Positions 18,386 through 27,828 of a stretch of 64,000 bases of DNA are shown in pieces; the stretch's first letter is position 1, and every line of letters begins with the position of its first letter. Position numbers and translations under genes: made by a program. The notes beneath the pieces were generated by a model, which saw only the letters and a program-made list of their open reading frames with translations, made no database searches and was not told where the DNA came from. Source of the DNA: Flavobacteriaceae bacterium MAR_2010_188 (GTDB lineage Bacteria > Bacteroidota > Bacteroidia > Flavobacteriales > Flavobacteriaceae); assembly GCA_900104375.1 (NCBI GenBank), contig LT629302.1, positions 2,568,001 through 2,632,000 of the forward strand, given 5' to 3'.

Positions 18386-19966
18386 TTAAAAGTGAAAATG
18401 TTCACTTTCCTTAATAAATGGGTTTCTCTTCATCGTCAATGGTGCCTTAGTCAAGGCGGTAAAGACTATAAATATAAATAGTCCGCCAAACAATAAAATC
18501 GAGCTTATTTCTGGGATACCAATATACCATCTATCTCCAACTGTTGCGGGCATTATCATGTTAAAAATATCAATGTAGTGACCTATTAAGATTACCAATC
18601 CGGCCATCACCACAAACCAAGGGATTCTCTTATAATCCCTGTTCATAAGGACTAATATTGGGAAAATAAAGTTCATTACAATCATTCCCAAGAATGGTAT
18701 CTTATAATCCGTGAAACGGGTCACAAAATAAGTTACCTCTTCTGGAATGTTTGCGTACCAAATCAACATAAACTGTGAGAACCAAAGGTAAGTCCAGAAA
18801 ATACTGAAGGCAAACATAAATTTAGCAAGATCATGCAAATGGCTGTCATTTACTAACGGCAAAAAACCTCTTGATCTTAAATACATCGTAACCATTGCGA
18901 TAACAGTGATACCACTAACAAACATACTTGCGAAAACATACCAGCCGAATAAAGTACTAAACCAGTGTGGATCAACACTCATAATCCAATCCCAAGACAT
19001 CATTGATTCGGTATAAATGTAGAATACTAAGAATGCCGCTGAAATTCTAAAAGATTTTATAAAGTATTTATTATCGTCCGCAGTATCTTGAGCGATTGAG
19101 TATTTACGTGAGAAATGTCGATATAATGACCATCCAGTTATAAAAATCAATCCTCTAATGATAAACCATGGAAGATTTAAAAATCCTGATTTATTTTGAA
19201 TTATTTCATCATTAGCAACAACTTCAGGGTCCATCCATATAAATATATTGTAATGACCTACAGTTCCCGAAAGAACTGCAATTCCCAATACGATAAGTGC
19301 ACCAGGTAAAAGGTATGCAGTAATTCCTTCCATTACTCTTAGAAGCAATGGTGACCACCCTGCTTGTGCTGCATATTGAATAGCATAGAAGGCCAGCACT
19401 CCTAATGAAATCATCATAAAGAAGAAAGCTGCAACATACAATGCAGACCAAGGTCTGTTGGCAATTTGATGTTGTACGTGTTCTACGTGCTCTTCGTGAT
19501 CCATTGCATGGTCTTCAACCGAAACAGAATGTCCATCGTCCCCGTGAGCTTGGCTTTCTAACAAACCTTGACTCTCATCGTTCGTTGCTTCGGAATTCAT
19601 TTCAGAATCACCCGCTTCAATATCTACTTCTGATTGAGAACGTCCATAGTCTGCAGAGGTTTCATCGATGTACATATCCGATTGTTCAACCTTAGAACTT
19701 TCTAATGATTGTTCTTGTTCTGATCTCGCATTTTCTCCTTCAACACCTTCACTATGGTCATTTATATGATCATCCGTATGCACGTCCGTCATGTGGGTTG
19801 TATTTTCCCCATGGCCGCCACCATGCTCAGAAGCCTCTGCTTCTAACATCGTTTCTACTTCCTCAAAAGATTTATGTGAAGTCAGAAAACCATAAATAAC
19901 ACCAATTGCACCGACGATCATCAGTACTATGGCTACGGTTCTAAACCTACTTGAAAATGTGTACAT
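18386..19966 (-). CDS. actF: Alternative complex III membrane subunit ActF
   Basis: A 526-residue polytopic membrane protein of the quinol:cytochrome c oxidoreductase complex, related to ActC/NrfD. One helix (about 11-29) is followed by a long hydrophilic segment (45-168) rich in Asp, Glu, Ser and 13 histidines. About nine further helices start near 173, with the WDWIMSVDPHWFSTLFGWYVF motif typical of ActF. The hydrophilic segment makes the protein about 100 residues longer than expected. It is followed by ctaC after 27 bases, and this linkage supports an ACIII-oxidase supercomplex. Confidence 0.93.
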   Translation of the reverse strand: MYTFSSRFRTVAIVLMIVGAIGVIYGFLTSHKSFEEVETMLEAEASEHGGGHGENTTHMTDVHTDDHINDHSEGVEGENARSEQEQSLESSKVEQSDMYIDETSADYGRSQSEVDIEAGDSEMNSEATNDESQGLLESQAHGDDGHSVSVEDHAMDHEEHVEHVQHQIANRPWSALYVAAFFFMMISLGVLAFYAIQYAAQAGWSPLLLRVMEGITAYLLPGALIVLGIAVLSGTVGHYNIFIWMDPEVVANDEIIQNKSGFLNLPWFIIRGLIFITGWSLYRHFSRKYSIAQDTADDNKYFIKSFRISAAFLVFYIYTESMMSWDWIMSVDPHWFSTLFGWYVFASMFVSGITVIAMVTMYLRSRGFLPLVNDSHLHDLAKFMFAFSIFWTYLWFSQFMLIWYANIPEEVTYFVTRFTDYKIPFLGMIVMNFIFPILVLMNRDYKRIPWFVVMAGLVILIGHYIDIFNMIMPATVGDRWYIGIPEISSILLFGGLFIFIVFTALTKAPLTMKRNPFIKESEHFHF

Positions 19967-19995
19967 ATTATAAGTTATAATCTTTTCTTTTCTAC

Positions 19996-20634
19996 TTAAT
20001 TAGATGCTGCCCCTGTGGGATTCTCTGCCATGGCGGTTGCGTTCGTCGCAGTTGCAGTAGTATCAGTTGTAGCTGCTCCACCACCTAATTCACTCTTCAG
20101 TTTAAGCACATAATCTACAACTTGCCATCTTTCTTTTTCATTCAACTGGTTGGCGTAAGAACCCATTGCATTTTTACCGTACATAATTACGTGATAAATG
20201 CTACCTTCGGTTAAAACTCTTCCTGGATCATTGTATGCAGGAACTCCAAGAATCTTCTCTCTACTGACCAAAATTCCTTTTCCGTCACCATTTTTGCCAT
20301 GACATACTGCACAGTAGATATCGTAAAGTGCGATGGTTTTTATATTTCCAAGATCGGTTGAGTCCAATGGATTTTTTAGATTGGTTGTTGCCAATTCGTA
20401 GCCTTCATTGGTGTTTTCATAATCGTATAATGTAGAACCTCTTGGTACCGTACCCGCAGCAGGGACCATCGCTTCTTGGGTGTCTGGGAATACATCGTAA
20501 CTACCGTAAGTTTCATAGCCAACCGGTTCGTACATGTTAGGCATAAATTGATAATTGGGACGTGAATCCTTCTGACAGGAAACCACGAAACCAAACATTA
20601 AAACGATAGCGACAAATTTTATTAAGCTTCTCAT
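19996..20634 (-). CDS. actE: Alternative complex III monohaem cytochrome c subunit ActE
   Basis: A 212-residue periplasmic lipoprotein. The signal ends in a lipobox with the cysteine in VVSCQKD (about residue 20). One class I cytochrome c domain has the haem site CAVCHGKNGDGKG (about 112-124) and a distal Met in YGKNAMGSYANQL. The Ala/Thr-rich C-terminal tail looks unstructured. In ACIII this subunit relays electrons toward the oxidase. It is seven bases from actD. Confidence 0.95.
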   Translation of the reverse strand: MRSLIKFVAIVLMFGFVVSCQKDSRPNYQFMPNMYEPVGYETYGSYDVFPDTQEAMVPAAGTVPRGSTLYDYENTNEGYELATTNLKNPLDSTDLGNIKTIALYDIYCAVCHGKNGDGKGILVSREKILGVPAYNDPGRVLTEGSIYHVIMYGKNAMGSYANQLNEKERWQVVDYVLKLKSELGGGAATTDTTATATNATAMAENPTGAASN

Positions 20635-20640
20635 CTTTTG

Positions 20641-21174
20641 TTAATGTTCATCATTAGTAATTAGACTTACTTCTACGGCTCCTGTTTCTTTCAACAGTTT
20701 AAACATATCATCTTCATTACCTCTTACTGCCACTTCGATCAAGAAATGGTCGTCCGTAGTTCTAACATCTGGGTTTTCAGCTTTTTTAAATGGCCACATT
20801 CTACTTCTTAGATAAAAGGTGATTACCATTAAATGAGCTGCAAAAAATACTGTTAATTCGAACATAATTGGCACAAAAGCCGGCATGTTTTGTATATAAC
20901 TGAAACTTGGTTTACCACCAATATTTTGTGGCCAATCATCGATCATTATATATTTCATCATAATCGTCGCAACGGTAAGACCGATACAACCATAGATAAA
21001 GGATGCTATTGCTATTCTTGTAGGTGCTAGGCCCATTGCTATGTCTAGTCCGTGAACAGGAAATGGCGTATATACCTCTTCAATATGGTATCTTTCTGCC
21101 TTTAAGCGTTTTACGGCAGACATTAAGACATCATCATCTGTATATAGAGCGTGAATCACTTTAGAAGTTTCCAT
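20641..21174 (-). CDS. actD: Alternative complex III subunit ActD (DUF3341)
   Basis: A 177-residue membrane protein. A cytosolic N-terminal region (HALYTDDDVLMSAVKRLK, then VYTPFPVHGLDIAMGL) is followed by two helices (about 58-78 and 98-120), with the KPSFSYIQNMPAFVPIMFELTV-type loop between them that marks DUF3341. ActD has no cofactor; it is thought to help assemble or stabilise ActC and ActF. It is packed within three bases of actC. Confidence 0.95.
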   Translation of the reverse strand: METSKVIHALYTDDDVLMSAVKRLKAERYHIEEVYTPFPVHGLDIAMGLAPTRIAIASFIYGCIGLTVATIMMKYIMIDDWPQNIGGKPSFSYIQNMPAFVPIMFELTVFFAAHLMVITFYLRSRMWPFKKAENPDVRTTDDHFLIEVAVRGNEDDMFKLLKETGAVEVSLITNDEH

Positions 21175-21176
21175 TG

Positions 21177-22925
21177 CTACCTATTATTAATTAATATTTG
21201 CGCTTGTCCTGCCCAATCATCGTTTTCTGCTCTTCCAGGGAAGTTTGCCGTGATTGAGTCTAACAAGTCATATTCTCTTTTAGTCATATTGCTAATCTGC
21301 TCAAACGAAAATATTCCGATTCCGTTAAGGACTTCTTCCATTTTCTTACCGATACCGTTGATAAGTTTAAGATTATCCTTGGTTTGGGTGATAGGGTCGA
21401 AAACTCCAACGTTTTCTAGCAATATTTCAATGTTATCCGAAGAATCTACTTCCCCAGCAGAATCTATATAAGGCTCATTTGCCATTGCTCGGGCATGGAT
21501 GCTAGAGGTTCTTGGATCTGATCCTTTACCAACCAAAGTTTCGCCAGAATCTCTTAGTCTCTTATAACGTTCTCCAGAAGATTTTAAAATAGTTTTAACC
21601 TCTGCTTGTGCGATTACAGGGAAGGTACGTGCATATAGTAAGAACAGTACAAAGAAAAATCCAATGGTTCCAATAAAAATCCCGATATCTACAAATGTTG
21701 GTGAGAACATTGTCCAAGAAGACGGAATGTAATCTCTATGCAGTGATGTAACAATGATTACGAAACGTTCAAACCACATGCCAATATTCACCACAATCGA
21801 AATAAAGAAAGAGAACATAATACTGGTACGTAATTTTTTGAACCACATAAATTGTGGTGAAAATACGTTACAGCTCATCATCGCCCAATAAGCCCACCAG
21901 TAAGGTCCAGTAGCTCTATTAAGGAAGGCATATTGTTCATACTCAACACCAGAATACCAAGCCATAAACAACTCAGTAATATAGGCCACACCAACGATAG
22001 AACCCGTAATCATGATTACGATGTTCATTAACTCAATATGTTGAACTGTGATATAATCTTCTAGGCTACATACTTTTCTCATGATTATAAGAAGAGTGTT
22101 AACCATTGCAAATCCCGAGAAAATAGCACCCGCCACAAAGTATGGTGGGAAAATCGTGGTATGCCATCCCGGTATTACCGAGGTGGCGAAATCGAATGAT
22201 ACTATCGTATGTACAGAAAGTACCAGTGGTGTTGCAAGTCCGGCAAGTACCAGAGATACTTCTTCAAAACGCTGCCAATCTTTTGCCCGTCCTGTCCAAC
22301 CGAAACTTAAAAGTGAATATATTTTCTTTTGAAACGGTTTAACCGCTCTATCTCTGATCATTGCAAAATCTGGTAAAAGTCCTGTCCACCAGAAAACCAA
22401 TGAAACAGAAAGATAAGTGGAAATTGCAAACACGTCCCAAAGTAATGGGGAGTTAAAGTTTACCCATAGAGAACCGAATTGGTTCGGGATAGGAAGAACC
22501 CAATATCCTAACCATGGTCGTCCCATGTGAATAATCGGGAACAGTCCAGCCTGGATTACAGAGAAAATCGTCATTGCTTCTGCGGAACGGTTTACCGCCA
22601 TTCTCCATTTTTGTCTAAAGAGCAATAAAACCGCAGAGATTAGAGTACCAGCGTGACCGATACCTACCCACCAAACGAAGTTGGTAATATCCCAAGCCCA
22701 ACCGACTGTTTTGTTTAGACCCCATGTACCAATACCAGTAGAAATGGTATAAATTATACAACCGATTCCCCATAGAAAGGCAATTAGTGCTATAGAAAAT
22801 ACAATCCACCAAGATTTATTTGCTTTGCCTTCAACAGGTCTAGCCACATCTACCGAAACATCGTGATATGATTTTTCTCCTGTAACTAAGGGTCTTCTAA
22901 TAGGTGCTTCGTAATGAGACGCCAT
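21177..22925 (-). CDS. actC: Alternative complex III quinol-binding subunit ActC (NrfD/PsrC family) with C-terminal extension
   Basis: The first ~460 of 582 residues form the ten-helix NrfD-like quinol-oxidising subunit, with the HAGTLISAVLLLFRQKWR segment, GRPWLGYWVLP and WMFSP-type loops. After the last helix (about 425-445) comes about 130 residues of hydrophilic sequence. Its final 65 residues (about 518-582) contain LINGIGKKMEEVLNGIGI, FEQISNM and DDWAGQAQIL, a helix-hairpin-helix-like module also seen at the C-terminus of some Complex I E-type subunits and ribosomal-protein-like domains. The extension is not part of the classical ActC fold and its role is unknown. Confidence 0.93.
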   Translation of the reverse strand: MASHYEAPIRRPLVTGEKSYHDVSVDVARPVEGKANKSWWIVFSIALIAFLWGIGCIIYTISTGIGTWGLNKTVGWAWDITNFVWWVGIGHAGTLISAVLLLFRQKWRMAVNRSAEAMTIFSVIQAGLFPIIHMGRPWLGYWVLPIPNQFGSLWVNFNSPLLWDVFAISTYLSVSLVFWWTGLLPDFAMIRDRAVKPFQKKIYSLLSFGWTGRAKDWQRFEEVSLVLAGLATPLVLSVHTIVSFDFATSVIPGWHTTIFPPYFVAGAIFSGFAMVNTLLIIMRKVCSLEDYITVQHIELMNIVIMITGSIVGVAYITELFMAWYSGVEYEQYAFLNRATGPYWWAYWAMMSCNVFSPQFMWFKKLRTSIMFSFFISIVVNIGMWFERFVIIVTSLHRDYIPSSWTMFSPTFVDIGIFIGTIGFFFVLFLLYARTFPVIAQAEVKTILKSSGERYKRLRDSGETLVGKGSDPRTSSIHARAMANEPYIDSAGEVDSSDNIEILLENVGVFDPITQTKDNLKLINGIGKKMEEVLNGIGIFSFEQISNMTKREYDLLDSITANFPGRAENDDWAGQAQILINNR

Positions 22926-22961
22926 AATCCTTTATAGTTGTTTCTTTATTAATCAGTTCAA

Positions 22962-25900
22962 TTAAACGTTTCTCACTTTAGTCTGGTAGATAACGTTAGG
23001 CTTAGTTCCTACACTTTCTAACAGGTGATACATACGTTCATCTTGTTTCAATTTCAATATATCGCTCTCCTTGTTGTTGATGTCACCAAAAACAATAGCT
23101 CCATTATTACAAGCTGCAGAACAAGCGGTATGGAATTCTCCATCCCTAACTTCTCTTCCATCTCTCTTGGCATCAAGAATAGTTTTCTGTGTTTTTTGAA
23201 TACACATAGAACATTTTTCCATAACACCTCTAGATCTTACTACCACATCTGGATTAAGAACCATACGTCCTAAATCATCATTCATATGGTAATCGAACTC
23301 ATCGTTCTGTGCATATAAGAACCAGTTAAATCTTCTAACCTTGTAAGGACAGTTATTTGCACAATATCTTGTACCTACACAACGGTTGTATGCCATATGG
23401 TTTTGTCCTTGTCTTCCGTGTGATGTTGCCGCTACCGGACAAACAGTTTCACAAGGTGCATGGTTACAATGTTGACACATTACAGGTTGAAAAGCTACTT
23501 GTGGATTATCCGATGGATGCTCCATTTCTTCTAAACCACCTAGAGAACCATTATCTCCCCATAGACCTGAAAGATCATTTTTCTTCTCGTTATCATTATC
23601 AAAAGAGTCTTCAGATGAATAATATCTGTCGATTCTTAACCAGTGCATATCCCTACTTTTTCTGATTTCTGACTTACCAACAACTGGTACATTATTTTCA
23701 GAATGACAAGCGATAACACAGGCACCACATCCGGTACAAGCGTTAAGGTCAATAGACATATTAAAATGATGTCCTATAGATCTATCAAATTCTTCCCAAA
23801 GGTCAACATCTGGAGAAGTTACAGGAGTTTCCACGTGATTAAGGGAAACTACTGGGATAGAATTCCAAACCTCTTTTGGTTGGGTACTAAAAATTTCTAA
23901 AGTCGTTTCTTTGATAATATCTCCACGACCCATTAATGTATTTTGAAGTTGAACGCAAGCAAATTCATGCATGCCGCCAACTGCTTCTATCGTAACATTT
24001 TGTATGCTGCTAAAGTTTTGATATAAAGGATACGCATTTACACCTCTCTGCATTTCTTCTTTTAATCCTTCTTTTCTACCGTAACCAAACGAAAGTCCTA
24101 CTGAACCTCTTGCTTGTCCTGGTTGAATGATAACAGGTACATTTTCAACAGTAATACCGTTAACCGTAACATTGGCATAGCTACCATTCAATGCACCATT
24201 GGCAACGTTCTCATTCTCTAATCCTAAATCTTCTGCGTCTTTACTACTTACAGTTAAGTAATTATCCCATGAAGTTCTGGTAATTGGATCAGGGAATTCT
24301 TGTAACCAAGGGTTGTTAGCCTGCTGGCCATCACCCATCCCAGTTTTAGGATAAAGTACAAGTTCTAATCCTTCTGAAGTTGATTCGCCTAAAGCTCTTA
24401 CCGCATCAGTAGAACGAATTGCCGTTCTTCGGGTCGTTGTATTTTGAATTGGCTGTGATCCATTTGTCTGAAAGTTTGAAGTCTCAGTATCTTCACTCTC
24501 TGTGGCGACAGCAGCAGTCCTTATAGACCCGTTGGTGTTGTTTGCTCCTTGAGTTGAAGAATCCATAGTACCTTTCATAGAACCGTTAGCCATGAAGATT
24601 CCATCGTGCAAGGCTTGGTTAAATGAACCTCCTCCTAATACGGAAGAAGACCAGTTTTCTTTTATGTAATCGTGATATGATGTATCATTACCGTTCCACT
24701 TTAATAGAACATCCTGAAATTGTCTAGTGTTGAATAATGGTCTAATTGCTGGCTGCATTAAACCATAATGACCGGTTTTAAATTCTACATCGCCCCAAGA
24801 CTCTAAGTAATGAGGAGTTGCAGCAACATATTGAGAAGCTAACGCAGTTTCATCGGCTTTCATAGAAAATGAAATCGACAATTCTGTATTTGCTAAACCT
24901 TCAACAAATTCTTTTGCATTTGGTAGAGAATAAACTGGGTTGATACCGCACATTATTATTGCGCCAACCGTACCAGCCTTCATATCATTAACAAGAGTCA
25001 TAACCGCTTGGTCATCTCCTTGTCTCGTCATGATTGTAGTTTTTGGGTCGAAAGCACTACTAGAAGCATTCATCTCTAAAACAAGGCTCTGTGCATTCTC
25101 GTCAGGTAAGCCCGTTACTACCACACCATTTCCGCCCGCAGCTTTCATTGCATCTGCTGCTTGTTTCAACATGGTTTGTGCTCTTTCTGAAAGATTTCCA
25201 GCTACTGCAGAACCTCCACCCATATAAGAATGGAAGGTCGCCAAGGCGTTTTTAACTTGACTTGGCTTTAATGCCACACGCTTATCGGCATTTGCACCAG
25301 ATAAAGACATGTTAGACTCAAACTGAAAATGTTGAGACATTTTTCCATTGGTAGGGATACGTCCTCTAGAATATCCAGAATCAAATCCTCCACCTTGCCA
25401 ATCTCCTAAGAAATCCGCTCCGAATGAAACGATAACCGCAGCTTTAGAGAAATCGTAATTCGCTAGACCTCTCTTACCATATTTTGCCTCATAGGCATTA
25501 AGCGCTGCATTTTCTGAAATCGTATCGTAAACTACATGCTTAACATTACCAAATTTTTGGGTAAACTCACCCACCAATTTAGTAGTAGAAGGACTAGCAA
25601 AAGTTTGTGTCAATAACACAATGCTCTTACCACTTGCCTTTATATCATTTAATTTTTGAGTTGTTTCAGATTCAAATGTTCCCCATGTGATAGCTTCTTC
25701 GCCTCTCATCGGTCCTTGAATCCTTAAACTATCATATAAACTTAATACTGAAGCATTAACTCTGGCATTTGCACCAGCTACTTCTCTAGATAATTTATTG
25801 TTATCAATTTTAATCGGTCTACCTTCTCTCGTTTTTACAAGGATACTTGCAAAATCATATCCATCTGCAATAGAGGTCGCGTAGAAATTTGCAACACCTG

Positions 25901-26165
25901 GGATGATTACATCTGGTTGAACCACGTAAGGTATGGATTTATGTACCGGTCCTTCGCATGCTGCAAAGGTAGCAGCCGCAGTACTAAAACCTACGTACTT
26001 TAAGAAATCCCTACGCGTTGTCTGAGAAGCTTCCAATGTTGGCTTATCACCAAGAAAGTCCTTAGGAAGTTTTTCAACAAACTCGTTTTGTTTAAGAGTC
26101 TCAACAATAGAGCTGTTCTTTTTCAGCTCCTCAACACTTTTCCAGTATTTCTTGTTTGATGACAT
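22962..26165 (-). CDS. actB: Alternative complex III iron-sulfur subunit ActB (molybdopterin-oxidoreductase-like)
   Basis: A 1067-residue fusion. Residues about 45-75 carry an internal Tat-type signal (TRRDFLKYVGFSTAAATFAAC), placed after a 45-residue leader as in Bacteroidota ActB. The large domain (about 80-740) resembles a molybdopterin oxidoreductase but in this family binds no molybdenum. The C-terminal domain (about 755-1067) is ferredoxin-like with four cysteine sets: CTGCGACVIAC, CQHCNHAPCETVCP, CVGTRYCANNCP and CSMC with CSAAC, for three 4Fe-4S clusters and one 3Fe-4S. A Ser/Thr/Asn-rich low-complexity insert lies at about 530-600. It is the second gene of the operon. Confidence 0.95.
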   Translation of the reverse strand: MSSNKKYWKSVEELKKNSSIVETLKQNEFVEKLPKDFLGDKPTLEASQTTRRDFLKYVGFSTAAATFAACEGPVHKSIPYVVQPDVIIPGVANFYATSIADGYDFASILVKTREGRPIKIDNNKLSREVAGANARVNASVLSLYDSLRIQGPMRGEEAITWGTFESETTQKLNDIKASGKSIVLLTQTFASPSTTKLVGEFTQKFGNVKHVVYDTISENAALNAYEAKYGKRGLANYDFSKAAVIVSFGADFLGDWQGGGFDSGYSRGRIPTNGKMSQHFQFESNMSLSGANADKRVALKPSQVKNALATFHSYMGGGSAVAGNLSERAQTMLKQAADAMKAAGGNGVVVTGLPDENAQSLVLEMNASSSAFDPKTTIMTRQGDDQAVMTLVNDMKAGTVGAIIMCGINPVYSLPNAKEFVEGLANTELSISFSMKADETALASQYVAATPHYLESWGDVEFKTGHYGLMQPAIRPLFNTRQFQDVLLKWNGNDTSYHDYIKENWSSSVLGGGSFNQALHDGIFMANGSMKGTMDSSTQGANNTNGSIRTAAVATESEDTETSNFQTNGSQPIQNTTTRRTAIRSTDAVRALGESTSEGLELVLYPKTGMGDGQQANNPWLQEFPDPITRTSWDNYLTVSSKDAEDLGLENENVANGALNGSYANVTVNGITVENVPVIIQPGQARGSVGLSFGYGRKEGLKEEMQRGVNAYPLYQNFSSIQNVTIEAVGGMHEFACVQLQNTLMGRGDIIKETTLEIFSTQPKEVWNSIPVVSLNHVETPVTSPDVDLWEEFDRSIGHHFNMSIDLNACTGCGACVIACHSENNVPVVGKSEIRKSRDMHWLRIDRYYSSEDSFDNDNEKKNDLSGLWGDNGSLGGLEEMEHPSDNPQVAFQPVMCQHCNHAPCETVCPVAATSHGRQGQNHMAYNRCVGTRYCANNCPYKVRRFNWFLYAQNDEFDYHMNDDLGRMVLNPDVVVRSRGVMEKCSMCIQKTQKTILDAKRDGREVRDGEFHTACSAACNNGAIVFGDINNKESDILKLKQDERMYHLLESVGTKPNVIYQTKVRNV

Positions 26166-26231
26166 ATTCTTATCTCGCTATTAGTTATTGTTATTAGTTA
26201 ATAGTATAACTATAACCTTTTTTTTTAATTT

Positions 26232-27527
26232 TTAATAATGACATTTTCCGCATTCCAGTCCACCCATCTGGGCAACCGTTAACTTATCTACACCGTATTT
26301 TTTGGACAACTCGTCGTGTATCTTGGTATAATACTCATTTCCTTGAGTAGCAACTTCGGTCTCACGGTGACAGTTAATACACCATCCCATAGTTAAAGGA
26401 GCGTACTGATACATCACTTCCATTGTTTCAACCGGTCCGTGACAAGTCTGGCATTGAATCTGCCCAACCGTAACGTGTTGTGAGTGGTTAAAATATGCGA
26501 AGTCTGGTAAATTATGAATCCTTACCCATTTCACTGGTTTGGTCTTACCTGTATATTGTTGGTTAGCTTCATCCCAACCAACCGCTTCATATAATTTCTT
26601 AATCTCTCCAGTGTAAAACTCTTTAGAATATTCTGCTGTTGTCTCTCCATTGTATTCGTAAATGGACTTATGACAGTTCATACAAACATTCAGAGCAGGT
26701 ATTCCTGAATGTTTACTGACCCTTGCAGAGGAGTGACAATATTTACAATCTATCTGATTGTCCCCAGCATGTATTTTGTGAGAATAATGTATTGGTTGTA
26801 TCGGTTGGTACCCTTGATCTACTCCAATTTGCATAAGGTAACCATAAACAAAATAACCACTTACCAACAATAAGAGTATCGCTGTAACCAAGACCAAAAA
26901 TTGATTTTGAACAAATGCTTTCCAGATTGGAGTTCTAGATTCTTTAACCGGAATCTCAACACCTTTTTCTACGGCAAATCTCGCCAGTGTTTTTCTAACT
27001 AGGATTAACGCAACCGCTAAAAGACCAAATAAAACAGCAAGCGCAAGAAGTATCATTGTATTAGAATCTCCACCACTACCTTCTTGCGAAGTTGGGGCAG
27101 CACCAGCATTAGCTGCAGAGGCATCGGCAACCGGTGCTTCTTCTGCCGTATACGCTAATATATCACTGATGTCTTGATCGGTAAGAGTTGGGAAAGCCGT
27201 CATCGCAGTGCCTCCGTATTCTGCGTAAATCTCGTTTGCATAAGCGTCGCCAGCGGCAACCATACCAGCACTATTATGAATCCAATTGGTCAACCAAGTT
27301 CGATCTAAACCTTCCTCCGCTGCTAGACGTGCCTCAACGTTTCTCAAAGCAGGCCCGGTCATCTTGTTATCTAGTCTATGACAAGCCGCACAATTTGTGT
27401 TGAATAAAGTTTTCCCTTTCGCAGGGTCTCCCTCTTGCGCAAAGGCAACGTTAGAAAATGAAAGAAGAAAAACAAAACCAAAAAGAAGACTGGTTGAGGT
27501 TAGTTTCCGAGTTATCACCTTTTTCAT
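26232..27527 (-). CDS. actA: Alternative complex III multihaem cytochrome ActA fused to a monohaem cytochrome c
   Basis: The 431 residues carry a signal peptide (about 1-31), then a class I cytochrome c domain with CAACH at 46-50 and a Met ligand region near TAMTAFP. Two hydrophobic helices (about 157-180 and 208-230) follow, then the pentahaem ActA domain with CKYCH, CMNCH, CQTCH, CINCH and C-terminal CGKCH. That makes six haem sites in all, against five in ActA alone. ActA passes electrons from ActB to the monohaem cytochrome or oxidase, so the N-terminal fusion gives a built-in extra relay. It is the first gene of the act-cta operon. Confidence 0.94.
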   Translation of the reverse strand: MKKVITRKLTSTSLLFGFVFLLSFSNVAFAQEGDPAKGKTLFNTNCAACHRLDNKMTGPALRNVEARLAAEEGLDRTWLTNWIHNSAGMVAAGDAYANEIYAEYGGTAMTAFPTLTDQDISDILAYTAEEAPVADASAANAGAAPTSQEGSGGDSNTMILLALAVLFGLLAVALILVRKTLARFAVEKGVEIPVKESRTPIWKAFVQNQFLVLVTAILLLLVSGYFVYGYLMQIGVDQGYQPIQPIHYSHKIHAGDNQIDCKYCHSSARVSKHSGIPALNVCMNCHKSIYEYNGETTAEYSKEFYTGEIKKLYEAVGWDEANQQYTGKTKPVKWVRIHNLPDFAYFNHSQHVTVGQIQCQTCHGPVETMEVMYQYAPLTMGWCINCHRETEVATQGNEYYTKIHDELSKKYGVDKLTVAQMGGLECGKCHY

Positions 27528-27828
27528 CTTTAAATAATTTCGGTTTTAGAGGTGATTTGTATGTTGTCAATCATATGTATATGTGGAGCAAAAATACTTA
27601 TATGCCTCATTTTATATTTTTAGTTGAATAACCTTCTCAAGTTTGGTACGGTTTTTTCAATAAATCTTGAAAAAAATGCACTTATAAAATATCAGGCAAA
27701 AGTAATACTTAAAGTCTATTTAGGAAATGTTACACTTCTGTTAATTGCTAATTTATAAACATTCTAAATAATAAATCGAGTACTAATTCTGTTTAATAAA
27801 TTTACCTTTGATAAAATTTAATTTCTCT
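27528..27828. other. Divergent promoter region between actA and the SPOR gene
   Basis: About 300 AT-rich bases holding the promoters of the respiratory operon (minus strand) and of the SPOR gene (plus strand). No ORF is evident. Confidence 0.5.
27803..27810 (+). promoter_or_regulatory. -7 promoter box of the SPOR gene
   Basis: TACCTTTG is an exact TAnnTTTG match, 18 bases before the ATG at 27829. It also argues against using the in-frame TTG at 27808 as a start, because that TTG would lie inside the promoter box. The -33 box is not clear. Confidence 0.55.

Noticed and set aside
22962-26165. True molybdenum oxidoreductase with its own substrate
   Set aside because: Gene order actA-F and the fused four-cluster ferredoxin domain identify it as ActB, which carries no molybdenum cofactor in studied complexes.
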